This document shows, piece after piece, positions 1 through 10,832 of a DNA stretch of 64,000 nt. Position 1 is the first letter of the stretch; every line of letters starts with the position of its first letter. The position numbers were made by a program, and so were the translations under genes. The notes below the pieces were generated by a model. The model was not told where the DNA came from, ran no database searches, and saw only the letters and a program-made list of their open reading frames with translations. This DNA comes from Mauremys mutica (taxonomy: Eukaryota; Chordata; Testudines; Geoemydidae), in contig NC_059072.1 in NCBI RefSeq assembly GCF_020497125.1, positions 77,569,697 to 77,633,696 on the forward strand, in the 5' to 3' direction.

Positions 1-198
1 AATTTCTAAACATTATAGGATGTCAATTTCCTAACTTAAAAAGTGTTGCATGCAACATGAGGGAATTCTATGTTAGACCGCAACTTGACAGAAAAGAGGA
101 ACTGGTTACAGAACTAAAAAAAAATAATGGTAGCTTAGGCACATGATCATGACCTGATCACATTTATAATGTGCAAACAGAATAAAGTCCATGCCAGT

Positions 199-199
<1 letters not shown>

Positions 200-236
<37 letters not shown>
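200..236. repeat. (AC)n microsatellite
   Basis: About 18 uninterrupted AC dinucleotides, read directly. Length suggests it is polymorphic. Confidence 0.98.
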
Positions 237-238
<2 letters not shown>

Positions 239-714
239 TTTAGAAGTTCTAATTTCACTAAGCTGAAAACAATTATGAGCCAGATCATCTGGGAGTAAAA
301 AAATAAATCAGGAAAATCTGAATGATAAGTGGGAATTGTTTAAAAACACTTTCCTAGTAATCCAAAATTCCACAATCAAAGCAGAAGGCTATATTGGTTT
401 TAAATAACCTAACAACAACTTGGTTTCAGAGGAATTGAAGACAGCTATAAAATATAAACAAATGGAAGAAAGAGAAATTTGACGGATAATGACTATAACT
501 TAGAAGATAGGAACTGTAGAAAATTGATAAGGGAAGCAAAGGGACATAAGGACAAATGTCTGTCCAGCAGCATAAAGGAAAATAAGGAAGGTTTTTATTA
601 AGTATATTAGGAGCAAAAAAAATTCTAATAATGCTATTGGTCTATTACTAGGTAGGAAATGTTCTAGTGCTCATCTCTGTCTGGCAGTGAAATGGAAAGA
701 AAACCAGATCCACA
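237..714. other. Unique AT-rich DNA, nothing recognised
   Basis: No open frame, tRNA-like fold, terminal repeat or known repeat tail is visible. The same holds for positions 1-199. Confidence 0.6.
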
Positions 715-1117
715 ATAAAAACTTTAGGAGTACTTGTGGCACCTTAGAGACTAACACATTTATTTGAGCATAAGCTTTCGTGGGCTAAAACCCACTTCAT
801 CTGATGCATGCAGTGGAAAATACAGTAGGAAGATATATATACATATACACAGAGAACATGAGACAATGGGTGTTACCATACACACTATAACAAGAGTGAT
901 CAGTTAAGGTGAGCTATTATCAGCAGGAGAGAAAAAAAATCTTTTTGTAGTGGTAATCAAAATGGCCCATTTCCAGCAGTTGACAAGAAGATGTGAGGAA
1001 CCGTAGGGAGGGAAAATAAACATGGGAAAATAGTTTTACTTTGTGTAATGACCCATCCTCTCCCAGTCTTTATACAAGCCTAATTTAATGGTGTCCAATT
1101 TGCAAATTAATTCCAAT

Positions 1118-1624
1118 TCAGCAGTCTCTCATTGGAGTCTGTTTTTGAAGCTTTTTTTTTTGTAATATTGTGACTTTTAGGTCTGTAATAGAGTGACCAG
1201 GGAGATTGAAGTGTTCTCCAACTGGTTTTTGAATGTTATAATTCTTGACGTCTGATTTGTGTCCATTTATTCTTTTACGTAGAGACTGTCTGGTTTGGCC
1301 AATGGCAGAGGGGCATTGCTGGCACATGATGGCATATACCACTTTGGTAGATGTGCAGGTGAACGAGCCCCAGATGGTGTGGCTGATGTGATTAGGTCCT
1401 GTGATGGTGTCCCCTGAATAGATATGTGGACAGAGTTGGCAATGGGCTTTGTTGCAAGGATAAGTTCCTGGGTTAGTGTTTTTGTTGTGTGGTTGCTGGT
1501 GAGTATTTGCTTCAGGTTTGGGGGTTGTCTGTAAGCAAGGACTGGCCTGTTTCCCAAGATCTGTGAGAGTGATGGCTGAAGGTGTAGAGATCTTGTAGGT
1601 GTTTGTCTCTGTCTGAGGGGACAA
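1118..1624 (-). pseudogene. PLE GIY-YIG endonuclease relic (left arm)
   Basis: A 168-codon open frame holds the C-terminal part of a Penelope-like polyprotein. It shows the linker with a Cys/His cluster (NPGTYPCNKAHCQLCPHIYS) followed by the GIY-YIG-type nuclease core (IGQTRQSLRKRINGHK, then GEHFNLPGH). In PLEs this domain is the endonuclease used with the reverse transcriptase. The tyrosine usually found just before IGQT is missing (SAIGQT). The frame ends early at about residue 168, where a frameshift cuts off the last ~35 residues that the copy at 40011-42199 retains. The N-terminal ~20 residues cross the dimer junction and are not native. Non-functional. Confidence 0.85.
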
Positions 1625-2122
1625 ACACCTACAAGATCCCTATCAAGCGTTCCTACACATACAATACCCACCTGCTGAAGTGAAGAAACAGAGTGACAGA
1701 GCCAGAAGAGTATGAAGTCATCTACTACAGGACAGGTCCAACAAAGAAAGTAACAGAACGCCACTAGCCATCACCTTCAGCCCCCAACTAAAACCTCTCC
1801 AGTGCATCATCAAGGATCTACAACCTATCTTGAAGGACGATCCATCCAATAAAGACTGGGAATGGATGGGTATTTTGCAAAGTAAAACTATTTCCCCATG
1901 TGTATTTCCCACCCCCCTATGGTTCCTCACACTTTCTTGTCAACTGCTGGAAATGGGCCCTTTTGTTTACCACTACAAAAAGTTTTTTTTCTCTCCTACT
2001 GGTAATAGCTCACCTTAGCTAATCATTCTTGTTATAGTGTGTATGGTAACACCCATTGTTTCATGTTCTCTGTGTATATATATGTATATATCTCTTCCTA
2101 CTGTATTTTCCACTGCATGCAT

Positions 2123-2160
2123 CCGATGAAGTGGGTTTTAGCCCACGAAAGCTTATGCTC
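2123..2160 (+). ncRNA. Hammerhead-ribozyme-like motif in PLE tail
   Basis: The order is CCGATGA, an extra A, a GTGGG/CCCAC hairpin, GAAA, a GC-TTAT-GC mini-hairpin, then TC. This is the order of a hammerhead core (CUGAUGA, stem II, GAAA, short stem III, UH cleavage site), with two deviations: C for U in the first box, and one extra A before stem II. No convincing stem I is visible. PLEs are known to carry hammerhead motifs. Activity of this copy is doubtful. Confidence 0.5.
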
Positions 2161-2354
2161 AAATAAATTTGTTAGTCTCTAAGGTGCCTCAAGTACTCCT
2201 GTTCTTTTTGCAGATACAAACTAACATGGCTGCTACTCTGAAACCTGTCAATAAAAACTTTCTTCTACCCTTTCTGAATTTCCACTTTGTGTTTATATAG
2301 CTTCCATCTAAACATGGCACACACACTATTCCTGTATCTGAAAAGAGTGTGGCC

Positions 2355-2738
2355 CAGGGCCGCCCAGAGGATTCAGACCCGCCGCAGGTCTTCGGGGCAC
2401 TTTGGCGGTGGGTCCCAGGGCGGAAGGACTCCCCCACCATGGGTCTTGGGGGACTTTGGCGGCGGGTCCTGGGGCGGAAGGACCCCCACGCCGCGGGTCT
2501 TTGGAGAACTTCGGTGGCGGGTCCCGGGGCAGAAGGACCCCTCACCGCTGAATTGCCGCTGAAGACCCAGAGCGGAAGAAGCTCTGGGGGCCCGGGCCCT
2601 GCGAGAGTTTTCCAGGGCCCCCAGAGTGAGTGAAGGACCCCGCTCCGGGGGGCCCCAAAAAACTCTCCTGGGGGCCCCTGCGGAGCCCAGGGCCTGGGGC
2701 AAATTGCCCCACTTGCCCCACCCCCCCGAGCGGCCCTG
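2355..2738. mobile_element. GC-rich non-autonomous hAT element
   Basis: It starts CAGGGCCGCCC and ends GAGCGGCCCTG, giving short inverted termini. The 8-bp flanks are GTGTGGCC and GTGTGGAC (7 of 8 match), as expected for a hAT target duplication. The interior is GC-rich and has about three tandem units built around TTTGGCGG.GGGTCC.GGGCGGAAGGAC (2400-2540). Apparent open frames here are by-products of GC richness. Confidence 0.75.
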
Positions 2739-2746
2739 GTGTGGAC

Positions 2747-3474
2747 CCTTCTCGGGGATTCCTGAAGACCAAATATATGACATCTACAATGCTCCTATGG
2801 TAGTATCCAATAGCTAGGGAAGTTAGCTTCTTAAAATCCACCTAGTACATTTCACAGTATTGTCAAGTGAAGGATTGTGAAAGCCTTCAACCAAATATAC
2901 AGTTGAAATCTTATAGTTATACTGTTAATATCCAGAATATAAAGTTACCTTGCTTGCCTAGCATCAATAGATTCTGGGTTAGTTGCTGGCCCCCCAATAA
3001 TGCTGCCTTGCAGCAAGTATGGATCAGTGGTCTTATCTAAACAGGTAGATTAACTCTCAATTACCATCTGCTTGCCATTACTTGATAATTGAGCTCTTGT
3101 TGTGTATGTGATGCTAAAAAGACCCGCTATGAATATTTTGCCTGAGGAAAAGTAAACATTAAGGATAATATGGTTGCTAAGGAAATTCAGTGTAGGCTAG
3201 AAGACTACTGTTGATACTATTGCCCTTTATGCAATATAATATTTTTTCACATACTTATTTTTTTCTTAGATTCAGCAGATTATCTCAGCAAAGCATTATT
3301 TATTTTGTGTTTTGCATTTAAACCACTCATGACCTTACCTGCTATGACATTTAATTAGTCCTGCTTTATCTGCTGGCAACATGAATGTATGTGTGTGTGA
3401 GAAGACATACAGGATATCCAAGATCCTTATTCACTAATCAGGATTTTCAGCTGGTCAGCTTTCTCTTATTATTT
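2747..3474. other. Unique AT-rich DNA, nothing recognised
   Basis: No coding or repeat signature was found apart from short homopolymer runs. Confidence 0.5.
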
Positions 3475-3555
3475 ACTTGTATAGCACCTAGCACATGGGA
3501 CTCTGATCTTGATTTGAGCCTATAGGCAGCACCACAATATAAAGAATTATTACCA
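3475..3555 (+). repeat. L2/MIR-like 3' repeat tail
   Basis: Contains TATAGCACCTAGCACA followed by a GATCTTGATT..GCC block and an AT-rich end. The same layout recurs at 6620, 10200, 15735, 17990 and 45690, which marks an old interspersed repeat. Family assignment is from memory and tentative. Confidence 0.4.
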
Positions 3556-3824
3556 ATGCCAATAATAACAAAGCCTGACCTCATGAGATAACCAAATCAA
3601 TTTCCAGACTGATCTGGAGGAGAGTGGATTTTATTTGAACAGGAATTCTCAAACTTTTGAGGTCTGTCAATAATCAGTTGGCATGGCAGCATATTGGGAA
3701 GAGTTTTAGTGCTGAATACAGAAAACAACAAAGAAATCATTTTCAGTTTTTCATAAATCAGTGAAGAGCTAAAGCCCTTCAACACTAACTGGATACTGCA
3801 TTCTTTGTCACAATTTGAGTTTAA

Positions 3825-4378
3825 GCTGTCTTCTGGTACGCTTGCCTGAGCTCCTTCATTTTCACATGGCACTGCTGTGTGTCCCTGGTGTAGTCTTTGT
3901 CCGCCATGCTCCTATGCGATTTTGGCATAAATGTCAGTGTTTCTTCTGCTGGTTCGGAGCTCTGCCTGCACAGACTCTTCTCCCCACACATCAATCAGAC
4001 CCAGGGTCTTCTGTATGCTCAGTGCTGAAGCACGTTTGCAGCCCTGGGCAGGCATGGTCAGCTGTGCTGGTGAGCTCTCCATGCTGATCAAACAGGAAAT
4101 GAAATTAAAAAGTTCCCAGGGCTTTTCCTGTGGCTGAAGTGCAGTGGAGTTGAAAGTGCTACCCACTGGAGGTCACATTGGAGCACTCTGGGACACCTCC
4201 CAGAGGCCAAACCCATCGAATTACACAGTGTTGTGTCTACACTACCCTAATTTGATCCAGGAAGGTCAATTCTAGCGTTACTCCTCTCGCCGAGGTGGAG
4301 TACAGGCATCGATTTTACAAGCCCTTTAGATCAGCGGAAAGGCATATGTCAATCTAATGTCGTAGTGTAGACCAGGCC
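3825..4378 (-). mobile_element. PIF/Harbinger fragment (5' end with Myb-like gene)
   Basis: The right edge is a Harbinger terminus: read on -, it starts GGCCTGGTCTACACTA, matching the terminus at 33740. Inside is a Myb/SANT-like relic on -. The rest of the element, including the transposase and other terminus, is absent. So this is an end fragment, and no target duplication can be checked. Confidence 0.75.
3830..4166 (-). pseudogene. Harbinger Myb/SANT-like protein relic
   Basis: The - strand reads LGLIDVWGEESVQAELRTSR, then RNTDIYAKIA. After a frame change come DYTRDTQQCHVKMKELRQAY and a stop. These match, in order, the trihelix DNA-binding domain of the protein at 34130-35998 (LIAVWGEESVLSELRSS... 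YSRDAMQCRVKVKDLRQGY). One frameshift and a stop make it dead. It is the only coding part left in this fragment. Confidence 0.75.
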
Positions 4379-7036
4379 AAAATGTTCTAAGATTTAAAAT
4401 AGCTTCCCACTTTTATAACACAAGACTCTAATGTCTTTTGGATGCTGAATGAGTTAAATGCTAATAGATACTTCTATAAGGTATACCTTTGTTGTTTCAA
4501 AGCTGACATAGAACAGGGCTGAATTAAAATATCTTTAGGGAGCTGTCGATGATGTTCATAGGTTGTTAACTTTCTTTGTCACTCAGTTTTTCCCCCCAAG
4601 ATATTAATAGCCTCTGGAAATGAAAATATTTAATATAACTTGTAAATCACATTTGCCAGTTTTTGCACATAATGCATCTTTTCAGTAGGACTTTGTTTCT
4701 AAATCATTTGCTTATTGTGGAGTTTTAGCTAACTGAGTCTGGGCTATAGCCAGCATCTGATGATGTATTTTTAGCTCTGAGAAAAGGCAAATAATAAATG
4801 TCATTGTCACTAACATAATAGGAGATATAATCTCACTAATGGTCATAAATTAGATCCTTCCTATTGACTAGTGAAACCCCTTTGTCAGAGGAACAAAAAG
4901 TGGGGAGTCCTGTTCTAACAAGCTTTCAGAAAACTTTTTCCAGTAGCTAACAGGAAAAATATAGTCTCACAATTTGTCTTGCAAGCTTGTCATCTCTTGC
5001 TATAGATGATCATTTGAAAATTTTGCAACAAAGCGCTTTTCATTTTTGTGATGTCTTTTAATAGGACTATTTAAAATAATTACAAAATCTAAAATTTGCT
5101 TGCTTTCAAAACAAGGAGGAGGTGTTTCTTTCAGATCACATCTGGAAATGAGATGAGGTATTTCAAAAAGAGGGAAAATGGTCTCTTATTTTCAGGCAAA
5201 AGACAGCTTAGTTTATGAAAGTTTTGGGCTGATCCTATTGAAAGAAATCACAAAAAATAAAAAACTTTCACATTTTAAAATTTGCATATTGATCAGAACA
5301 GCTCAGCTCTCTGTGAATCTTAACAGAGCAAGAAGTATCTCATTAAAGACAGTCCAAACTTATTTCTCTTCTATGAAGCTTCTAGTGGAGAATTCTAGAG
5401 GTAGACCCAAACAAAACCCTGGCTCCAAACAACCCAGAACATTAGCAATGTTTGTGATTAGATCTGAATTTTGTGACTTTTAGACACATTTTTAATATTT
5501 TCCAATGCTGTAGCCAGTTTAATTATTTTCAGATGTCTGAAGTGATTGGACATCTCTCCAAAGACTTCACCACACCTATTTCATCTTATTAAATAGATTC
5601 ATTTATGCTAATATTATTGTATTGGGGCAAAAATAATTTGATCTATTCTGAATATTGCTTGATGGATCAAATGTAGCCCTTCTGTAAGAAGACAAGTCTA
5701 TTGAAGCCAGTTGATTTACACCAGTGATTTAAAATACTTTCCAAGAATACAATGAGACTTCTTTCTGACAAGAAAATGTTTACTATTTAGGATAAAATGG
5801 ACATGATTTAAGTTGCATCACGTTCCCTCAACCATGACTTGTTATTTCCATTGGGCATAGTAACTGGAACTGTGACAATATCCTCATCATCGTCAGCGAT
5901 GGACTACCAATATATATATATAGTAACTGGAAAAGTCCATGAAATTTTGCAGTGGGCATCAAAATGGTAATTTATTTCAGTTGATAAAACATGTGTTCCC
6001 ACCACTGGATTAAATGACAGAGAGCTCCTGCATCAGTGAAGCCAATGAGAATTTGCACAACATAGTCGAGACTGACTGCCAAATAAAAGTGCAGTGGTCA
6101 CACACTATTTCTTCCATTTAGAAAGATTTTACCAGTTTGATAGAGATTTCCTATACCTGCTGAGGGAGATGGTGGAACTAATATTTTGTCAAAATGGAAA
6201 AAAATGTCAGTGCAACTATTGGATTCGATAGTAAATCCTGTATTCATGCAATAATTCTTTGGGAATTTTCCATTGGCAAATGGGGTGCTGTTTCTTAGCT
6301 ATCTGTTACTTTCACTCTTAGTCAGCAAACTGCATCAGTAAAATATTTAGGAAACAAACAGCCTACAGATATGACAGTGAATATTCACTGTCAACACATT
6401 CATTCAATTGCTGTAGGGCATGATGCATCACACACAATTGCATACTTCACTCTTATTTATAGCTCATTTCATCCTCTTATGTCAACATGATAATTTTACC
6501 AGTGGAGAAGAAGTTATGTTAGGTTTTTAAAAGCCTGAGTTTAGAACTACTTCAAGAAAAAAATAAGGGAACTACAGCCTGTTGCACTTGCACATGTCAA
6601 TGAGACTAGCATTTGTGCTTAGCACAATTAAGCTCTAATCAGGATTGGGGCCTTTGAACACTACTGTAATACAAATAAGTATTGATAATACTAATTCCAA
6701 GTGTGGCCTATTCAGGTAAAAGATGCAGGGCTAGGCCAAAGGAATGTCATCGTTTGGTTGTATTGGAATTGGTTTAAATCGTGATATACCTTGCCTGTTC
6801 TCTCTGAAAGTCATTTGGCCAAATACATATTAAGAGTTCATCAGAACATGGGAATAATTTTCACATCTCTCAAAAAATTATTTTTATTTCTGCCCCACCC
6901 TCCTGCCATCTGTGATTAATGTGCAATAGGAATTATAGACACAGTTTTGTACTTCAGTGCATTTTTTTGCCTATCATATTCACTGTGTGTCAACGGGAAT
7001 CCATTCTTTTAGAGACAACAGAGTTGAACTACACTA
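4379..7036. other. Unique AT-rich DNA with an old L2/MIR-like scrap
   Basis: Mostly featureless. Positions 6620-6690 resemble the L2/MIR-like tail (GATTGGGGCCTTTGAACACTA followed by an AT-rich end). A short (TA)n tract sits near 5911. A 101-codon open frame at 5178-5483 has no recognisable motif and I do not call it a gene. Confidence 0.45.
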
Positions 7037-7067
7037 TGTGAATCTGAGAGGGGAAAAGCCTTTAGAG

Positions 7068-8001
7068 CAGAGGTTCTCAAACTGTGGTCCATGGACCACC
7101 AGTGGTCTGCGAGCTCCAGTCAGGTGGTCCACAGATAGTTTCCTCTAAGGCAGTGGTCCCCAACCTTTTCCAGGAGATGGGCACCAGATGACGAGCCACT
7201 GAGGACCGTGGCTGGTGGACAAGCATCCGCCGAAATGCCGCCAAGAAGCGGCAACATCAAGAAGCATTGCCGCCAAAATGCCATCGAAGTAGTGTCATCA
7301 ACAGGCGTTGCTGCTTTTTGGCAGCATTTCGGCAGCAATGCTTCTTGGCATTGCCGCTTCTCGGTGGCATTTCGGCGGATGCTTGCCCGCCGGCCAGTAT
7401 GCAGGTGCACATAGATGCCCCGACAGGCGCCATTGTGCCCGCAGGCACCGTGTTGGGGATCACTGCTCTAAGGTGCGTGCCTGGGTGGCCGCACACAAGA
7501 GAATGAAGGGCCACCAACCTTTTTAGTGGAGCCACACAGGTGTGAATCTGAGAGGGGAAACGCCCTTGTAGGGAATAAGGGGTAGGTGGGAGGGGGAAGT
7601 GGGGTAAGAAGAGGGGGTGAGGGGAATTTGGGACATGCAGGGCTGCAGTGGCCAGAGAAAGGCGACTTTCCCCAGCTCCAGGGCTGTGGCTGCTGGGCAG
7701 AGACCCCTCTCCTTCCCAGCCCCAGATCAGGGACTGTCATAGCGGGGGAGATAGGCCAAATCCATCGCATTAGAAAGGTAGGACTACTGATATTAAAATA
7801 CAAGTTGTGTGCTTTTATTTGCAGAACAAAAAAAACCATTAATTATTAATAAGGGTTTTTTTTTATATAGCGTTTTTATCGAAAGCACTTTACAATAGTT
7901 AGCTAATGGTACAAATGACATTTGGAAAGATCATTAAGGGGTCCACCGAGACCCTCAGCAATTTTCAAGTGGTCTGTGAAAAAAAAGTTTGAGAACCACT
8001 G
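7068..8001. mobile_element. hAT element, host of a nested hAT
   Basis: The left terminus is CAGAGGTTCTCAAACT and the right terminus is AGTTTGAGAACCACTG, clear inverted repeats of the CAGNGGTTCTCAA hAT type. The 8-bp flanks CTTTAGAG and GTCTAGAG agree at 6 of 8 positions. The interior holds a second complete insertion (7151-7465). No transposase frame is recognisable. Confidence 0.75.
7151..7465. mobile_element. Nested hAT MITE, 315 bp, perfect 8-bp TSD
   Basis: Starts CAGTGGTCCCCAACC and ends GTTGGGGATCACTG. The flanks CTCTAAGG at 7143-7150 and 7466-7473 are identical. Central GC-rich tracts (CGCCAAAATGCC and complements) form internal inverted repeats. It sits inside the hAT at 7068-8001, so it is the younger of the two. 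Confidence 0.9.
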
Positions 8002-8009
8002 GTCTAGAG

Positions 8010-10129
8010 AAATCAGCAGAAATGTACTTTTGCCAGTTTTGTATAAAGGTCCCAAATCCCATTTTTTTCCCTCCCAGCCAAAAGGCTTATCACCAGTTAC
8101 AACTTTTTTCTTTACTCTTTTTTCACTACCCTGAGGGTGGGACATGCCTCCTCCAACACTCCGGAGCCAAAGCTCTGTTCACCTAGTGGTCCTACTCTGA
8201 ACTGGAGGGTAGCAGCTCCAGTTTCCAAGATCCTTAGAATCACTCTGTGGTTGCCATGGAAATGCTAAGAGATCATGTTTAAAGTTTCTGCAGCAGTCCT
8301 TCTTCACAGTATAGTCAAAATAAATTCCCTTTGTCAAAGTATATTATGCCCTGTAATTCTCCCTAACTTCACTAATCCTCTTACCTTCCCCAAATAATAC
8401 AACACACTTTTTAGCAAAACCAACAAAAATAAAGTCCTTATTCCCCACTTCATTACTCCAGTTTTATATCAGCACTACATCATTGAGCACCTGGAGGAAT
8501 ATTAGTTATCAGACCCACAAGGGATGGGAAATCTTTAAGATGGCAACAAAAGATACAATTTCAAAGCACCATAACTTTGAAATTCCTTTTCTGATTTCCA
8601 ATAATCCTTTACAGAAAAACACTATGTTGGGATGAGATATGGCATGAGAAATTTCAGGAAGATCACTTTTTTTGCGGGGGAAGGGATGGGAATATGGAGG
8701 GAAGTGGTGGTTACAGATGATGAAGCAAGCTTCTCATTAACTATGATGTGGCTACTGCTGCTCCATAATAAGGACTATCCTGCTTACCATTTTCTACCTT
8801 TGTAAAGTGCTTATGTGAGTTATTAGGGCAATACCAAGAAACAAGAACTGCATGGAAGGGAATCTTGGCTTCTCAACCGAAAAACAAAACAGGAGCATTC
8901 TATAATTTTAGAAAGAGCCTGGACTAAATTTTGAGGAGCTATGCATGAAGGAAGAGGTGGATCCTTAGGAATGTATCCATATGACAGCTATGCAGATCAG
9001 GGAGATTTAACATTAGGGGCATTTGGGAAAGTTTTAGCAAATGAGGGGTTGTTATTTAGTCCCCCCCCCCATTTCCCTCACTACTATAGCTGGGGAATGG
9101 TAATAGTTTAATTGATTAGAAAGGGGACAGATAAAACTGAGGCAGTTAAGAGGGTGGTTTTGGTACCCCATAATTTATCTTTCTAGGTGGTGATGGAGAG
9201 GCAGAGTCAGCTACCAAATAGTTGATATTTACTTGAAAGTCCTGTTGACAACTAGAGGTTCCCAAAAGTACAGACTTCATCCTTGTGTAACTATCCACAT
9301 CTAGAGCAGACACTTGGCAAGGGATACCTTATAAATATGCATAAAAGTAGTGGTTGGTTTTAAAACCTTGTCAGTGTTCAAGGGGAGTATGATGTCTGCT
9401 GTTAGAAGAAGCTGGACCTGATTCTGTTGACCACAGCACAGTGAAAGATAAGCAAACAGCAAAGGAATATAAGCTTCTCCCAGCACCACAATGGAAAAGT
9501 CCACTCGATGTACCATAGCATGGGCAAACAGCTCTTCTGGAATAAAAACAAATAGAAACATTCAGCCAATCTGGAGAGAAGGATGATCTTTGGGGTTAAG
9601 GCACTGGAACTCGAAAAACCTGAGTTCTAGTTTTGGCTCTGTGTAGAAGACGCACAACCACCAATAGTGCTGCCTACTGGTCAAGCAGTGATTGGCAGGA
9701 TGTCTCACCGTTGAAGGACAGTCTTGTCCCTCAGCATCCTCCCACCCCAGGGGTTTTCAGTCCTCCCCTTTAGCACAGGGACTTTGAGGGCAGGGACCTT
9801 GAACAGTCATAGTCTTTTCCAGAAGGCCTCTCACAAGAGGAGAGGGCTCTTGTTGTTGTACTGTCCTCTCAGAGTGGCCACCCCTCTCCACCAGGGCCCA
9901 GTCATGGGTAACTACACCCAACGCCATGAGTTCCTGGGCAGAACTTCCCCTCAGATCAGCTGTCTGCTCCCTTCTACTGCCTGCCTCTGAACTGCTCCTT
10001 CCCCTTTCTAAAGCCATGCCTCCAGCTTGTGCAAGCTCTGCAGGTGTGTCTGCATGAGGCAGCCTGGTGCCAGAGCTGTTCCTTAACTCCTTGATCTCCA
10101 GTGTGGGGTCTGTGGGGTCATCACACTCT
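8010..10129. other. Unique DNA, nothing recognised
   Basis: No gene, terminal repeat or tRNA-like motif stands out. A C10-type run lies at 9061-9070. Confidence 0.45.
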
Positions 10130-10345
10130 GCCTCAGACTTCTTTGAACAAGCCACTTCATACCTCTGTGGCTCAGTTCCCCACCTTGTGTTTGTAGATTG
10201 CATTCTGTTCTCCTGCCCTTTATCTGGCTTACATATAAAGAATGTAAGCTCTTCAGGGTAGGGCTGTTTCTTATTGCATTTGCACAGCAGTTAATACAAC
10301 AGGAGCCCAATATTGATTGGGGCCTTTAAGGACTACAATAATAAA
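10130..10345 (+). repeat. L2/MIR-like repeat
   Basis: Contains a CTCTGTGGCTCAGTTCCCC block, then GTAAGCTCTTCAGGGTAGGG, then a GATTGGGGCCTTTAAGGACTA block and AT-rich end. This order is typical of MIR/L2-derived amniote repeats. Family name is tentative. Confidence 0.5.
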
Positions 10346-10649
10346 AATTATAATCTGATTGGTTGAATATTTGCTGGGGCAGTATTTTAAATATATTAAT
10401 TTCTAGTGTTGCCATCAGGTTCTTTGGCAGCTACTGTAACCACTTTGACCTTTAGTACAGTGTCTGACCTAAGGCAATTAAATGTTAACAGCCTCACAGA
10501 CCAATGTCTCAGTGTGTTTGAATATTATCTACTTTAAACTACCAGCTACCTTGAATTTGTATCAAGCTGGCGTTGATTTATTTAGACATTTAAATTCCAG
10601 AAATTCCATTCGTAGCATTGCTCCCTTCATTCCTGCCAGCTTAATCATT

Positions 10650-10820
10650 ATATGCAGTGTTGTCGCAGCCATGTTGGTCCCAGGATGTTAGAGAGACAAG
10701 GTGGGTGAGGTAACAACTTCTGTTGGTGAGAGAGAGACAAGCTTTCGAGCTGACAGAGCTCTTCTTCAGCACATGAAAGAAAGTTGGTGCAATAAACAAA
10801 TACCTCATGGCCACCTTGCA
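10650..10820 (-). mobile_element. PLE tail, second family, perfect 12-bp TSD
   Basis: AGCTTAATCATT is present on both sides (10638-10649 and 10821-10832). Read on -, the insert has CTGAAGA, an extra A, a GAGCT/AGCTC hairpin, then GAAAGCTTGTCTC. This follows the order of the PLE tails elsewhere in the window, with different stem sequence. Its 3' end reads CATGGCTGCGACAACA, against GGCTGCTACTCTGAAA in the other family. I infer a separate Penelope-like lineage. No coding part is present. Confidence 0.75.
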
Positions 10821-10832
10821 AGCTTAATCATT

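Larger units (their letters stand above)
726..2250 (+). mobile_element. Penelope-like element, inverted dimer with 11-bp TSD
   Basis: Two halves of a Penelope-like retroelement lie head to head. The left arm (726 to about 1618) is antisense and carries the endonuclease relic and part of the 3' tail. The right arm (about 1621-2250) is sense: it carries the C-terminal reverse transcriptase linker, then an internal deletion that removes the GIY-YIG domain, then a complete 3' tail ending CCTGTCA. The same 11 bases, ATAAAAACTTT, flank both outer ends (715-725 and 2251-2261). This is what a single target-primed insertion of the whole dimer would leave. The left arm stops short of the canonical 3' end, at AGTACTCCT. 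Both arms restart from the same internal segment at the junction (ACAAACACCTACAAGATC on each strand). Confidence 0.88.

Noticed and set aside
2373..2783. 136-codon antisense frame with Gly/Pro repeats
   Set aside because: Coincides with tandem units of the hAT element at 2355-2738; repeat-driven.
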